This document shows, piece by piece, positions 5,714 through 5,940 of a stretch of DNA of 5,940 nucleotides; within the stretch, counting starts at the first letter, position 1, and each line of letters begins with the position of its first letter. The translations under genes and the position numbers were made by a program. Under the pieces are notes generated by a model, which saw only the letters and a program-made list of their open reading frames with translations, was not told where the DNA came from and searched no databases. The DNA comes from Phascolarctobacterium sp. (lineage in GTDB: Bacteria > Bacillota > Negativicutes > Acidaminococcales > Acidaminococcaceae), in contig DXVZ01000116.1 in assembly GCA_019417125.1 (NCBI GenBank), positions 1-5,940 of the forward strand, read 5' to 3'.

Positions 5714-5789
5714 GCTGGCATAGCTCAACAGGTAGAGCAGCTGACTTGTAATCAGCAGGTTGTGGGTTCAAGTCCTATTGCCAGCTCCA
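5714..5789 (+). tRNA. tRNA-Thr (anticodon UGU)
   Basis: The 76-base cloverleaf is complete. The acceptor GCTGGCA (5714-5720) pairs with TGCCAGC (5779-5785), followed by discriminator T and an encoded CCA (5787-5789). The anticodon stem GCTGA/TCAGC encloses the loop CTTGTAA, giving TGT, which reads ACA and related Thr codons. The T arm has GTGGG, loop TTCAAGT and CCTAT, with two G-U pairs. Confidence 0.96.
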
Positions 5790-5795
5790 AAATAT

Positions 5796-5880
5796 GGAGA
5801 GGTTCCCGAGTGGCTAAAGGGAGCAGACTGTAAATCTGCCGCGTTTCGCTTCGTTGGTTCGAATCCAACCCTCTCCACCA
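5796..5880 (+). tRNA. tRNA-Tyr (anticodon GUA)
   Basis: This 85-base class II tRNA has acceptor GGAGAGG (5796-5802) paired with CCTCTCC (5870-5876), discriminator A and encoded CCA (5878-5880). The anticodon stem GCAGA/TCTGC surrounds CTGTAAA, giving GTA. The long variable arm with a GCG...CGC-type stem is typical of bacterial tRNA-Tyr. It follows tRNA-Thr by 6 bases, so both are cut from one precursor. Confidence 0.97.
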
Positions 5881-5888
5881 ACTTTCAT

Positions 5889-5940
<52 letters not shown>

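Overview
The window reads as chromosomal housekeeping DNA from a Firmicutes-type bacterium. The gene order mrnC - thyX - rlmB - rae1(yacP) - sigH is typical of that phylum. Consensus-like sigma-A promoters, strong Shine-Dalgarno sites, CCA-encoded tRNAs and a SigH-family sigma factor agree with it. The moderate GC content and the protein style would fit a Negativicutes-like lineage (for example Acidaminococcaceae), but that placement is an impression, not something the sequence proves. No mobile element, CRISPR array or rRNA was seen.

Positions 1-2090 hold a tightly packed plus-strand operon. It contains the tail of Mini-ribonuclease III (MrnC), flavin-dependent thymidylate synthase (ThyX), the 23S rRNA 2'-O-methyltransferase RlmB, and the PIN/NYN-type endoribonuclease Rae1/YacP, whose start overlaps the end of rlmB by 8 bases. 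Three of the four act on rRNA or on mRNA in the ribosome; ThyX supplies dTMP. Positions 2091-2959 hold sigH with its own sigma-A-type promoter and a long hairpin terminator.

Positions 2960-4705 are the most interesting part. Directly abutting the sigH terminator is a sequence that matches the Bacillus sigma-H promoter consensus at every defined position. It faces a 153-residue P-loop protein that resembles BrxF, the small ATPase of type III BREX phage-defence systems, but no other BREX gene is visible. pfkA, encoding a 6-phosphofructokinase of the PKTIDND (mixed-substrate/group III) type, follows after only 28 bases and may be cotranscribed. A strong GC-rich terminator closes this unit.

Positions 4706-5940 hold uppP (undecaprenyl-diphosphatase, the lipid-carrier recycling enzyme of cell-wall synthesis) with its own promoter. 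A tRNA cluster Thr(UGU)-Tyr(GUA)-initiator Met(CAU) follows, driven by a near-consensus promoter, and the last tRNA runs off the window.

The working hypothesis is that SigH controls an adjacent orphan BrxF-like ATPase and possibly, by cotranscription, phosphofructokinase. The promoter match and the domain resemblance are read directly from the sequence; the regulation and function are inference.
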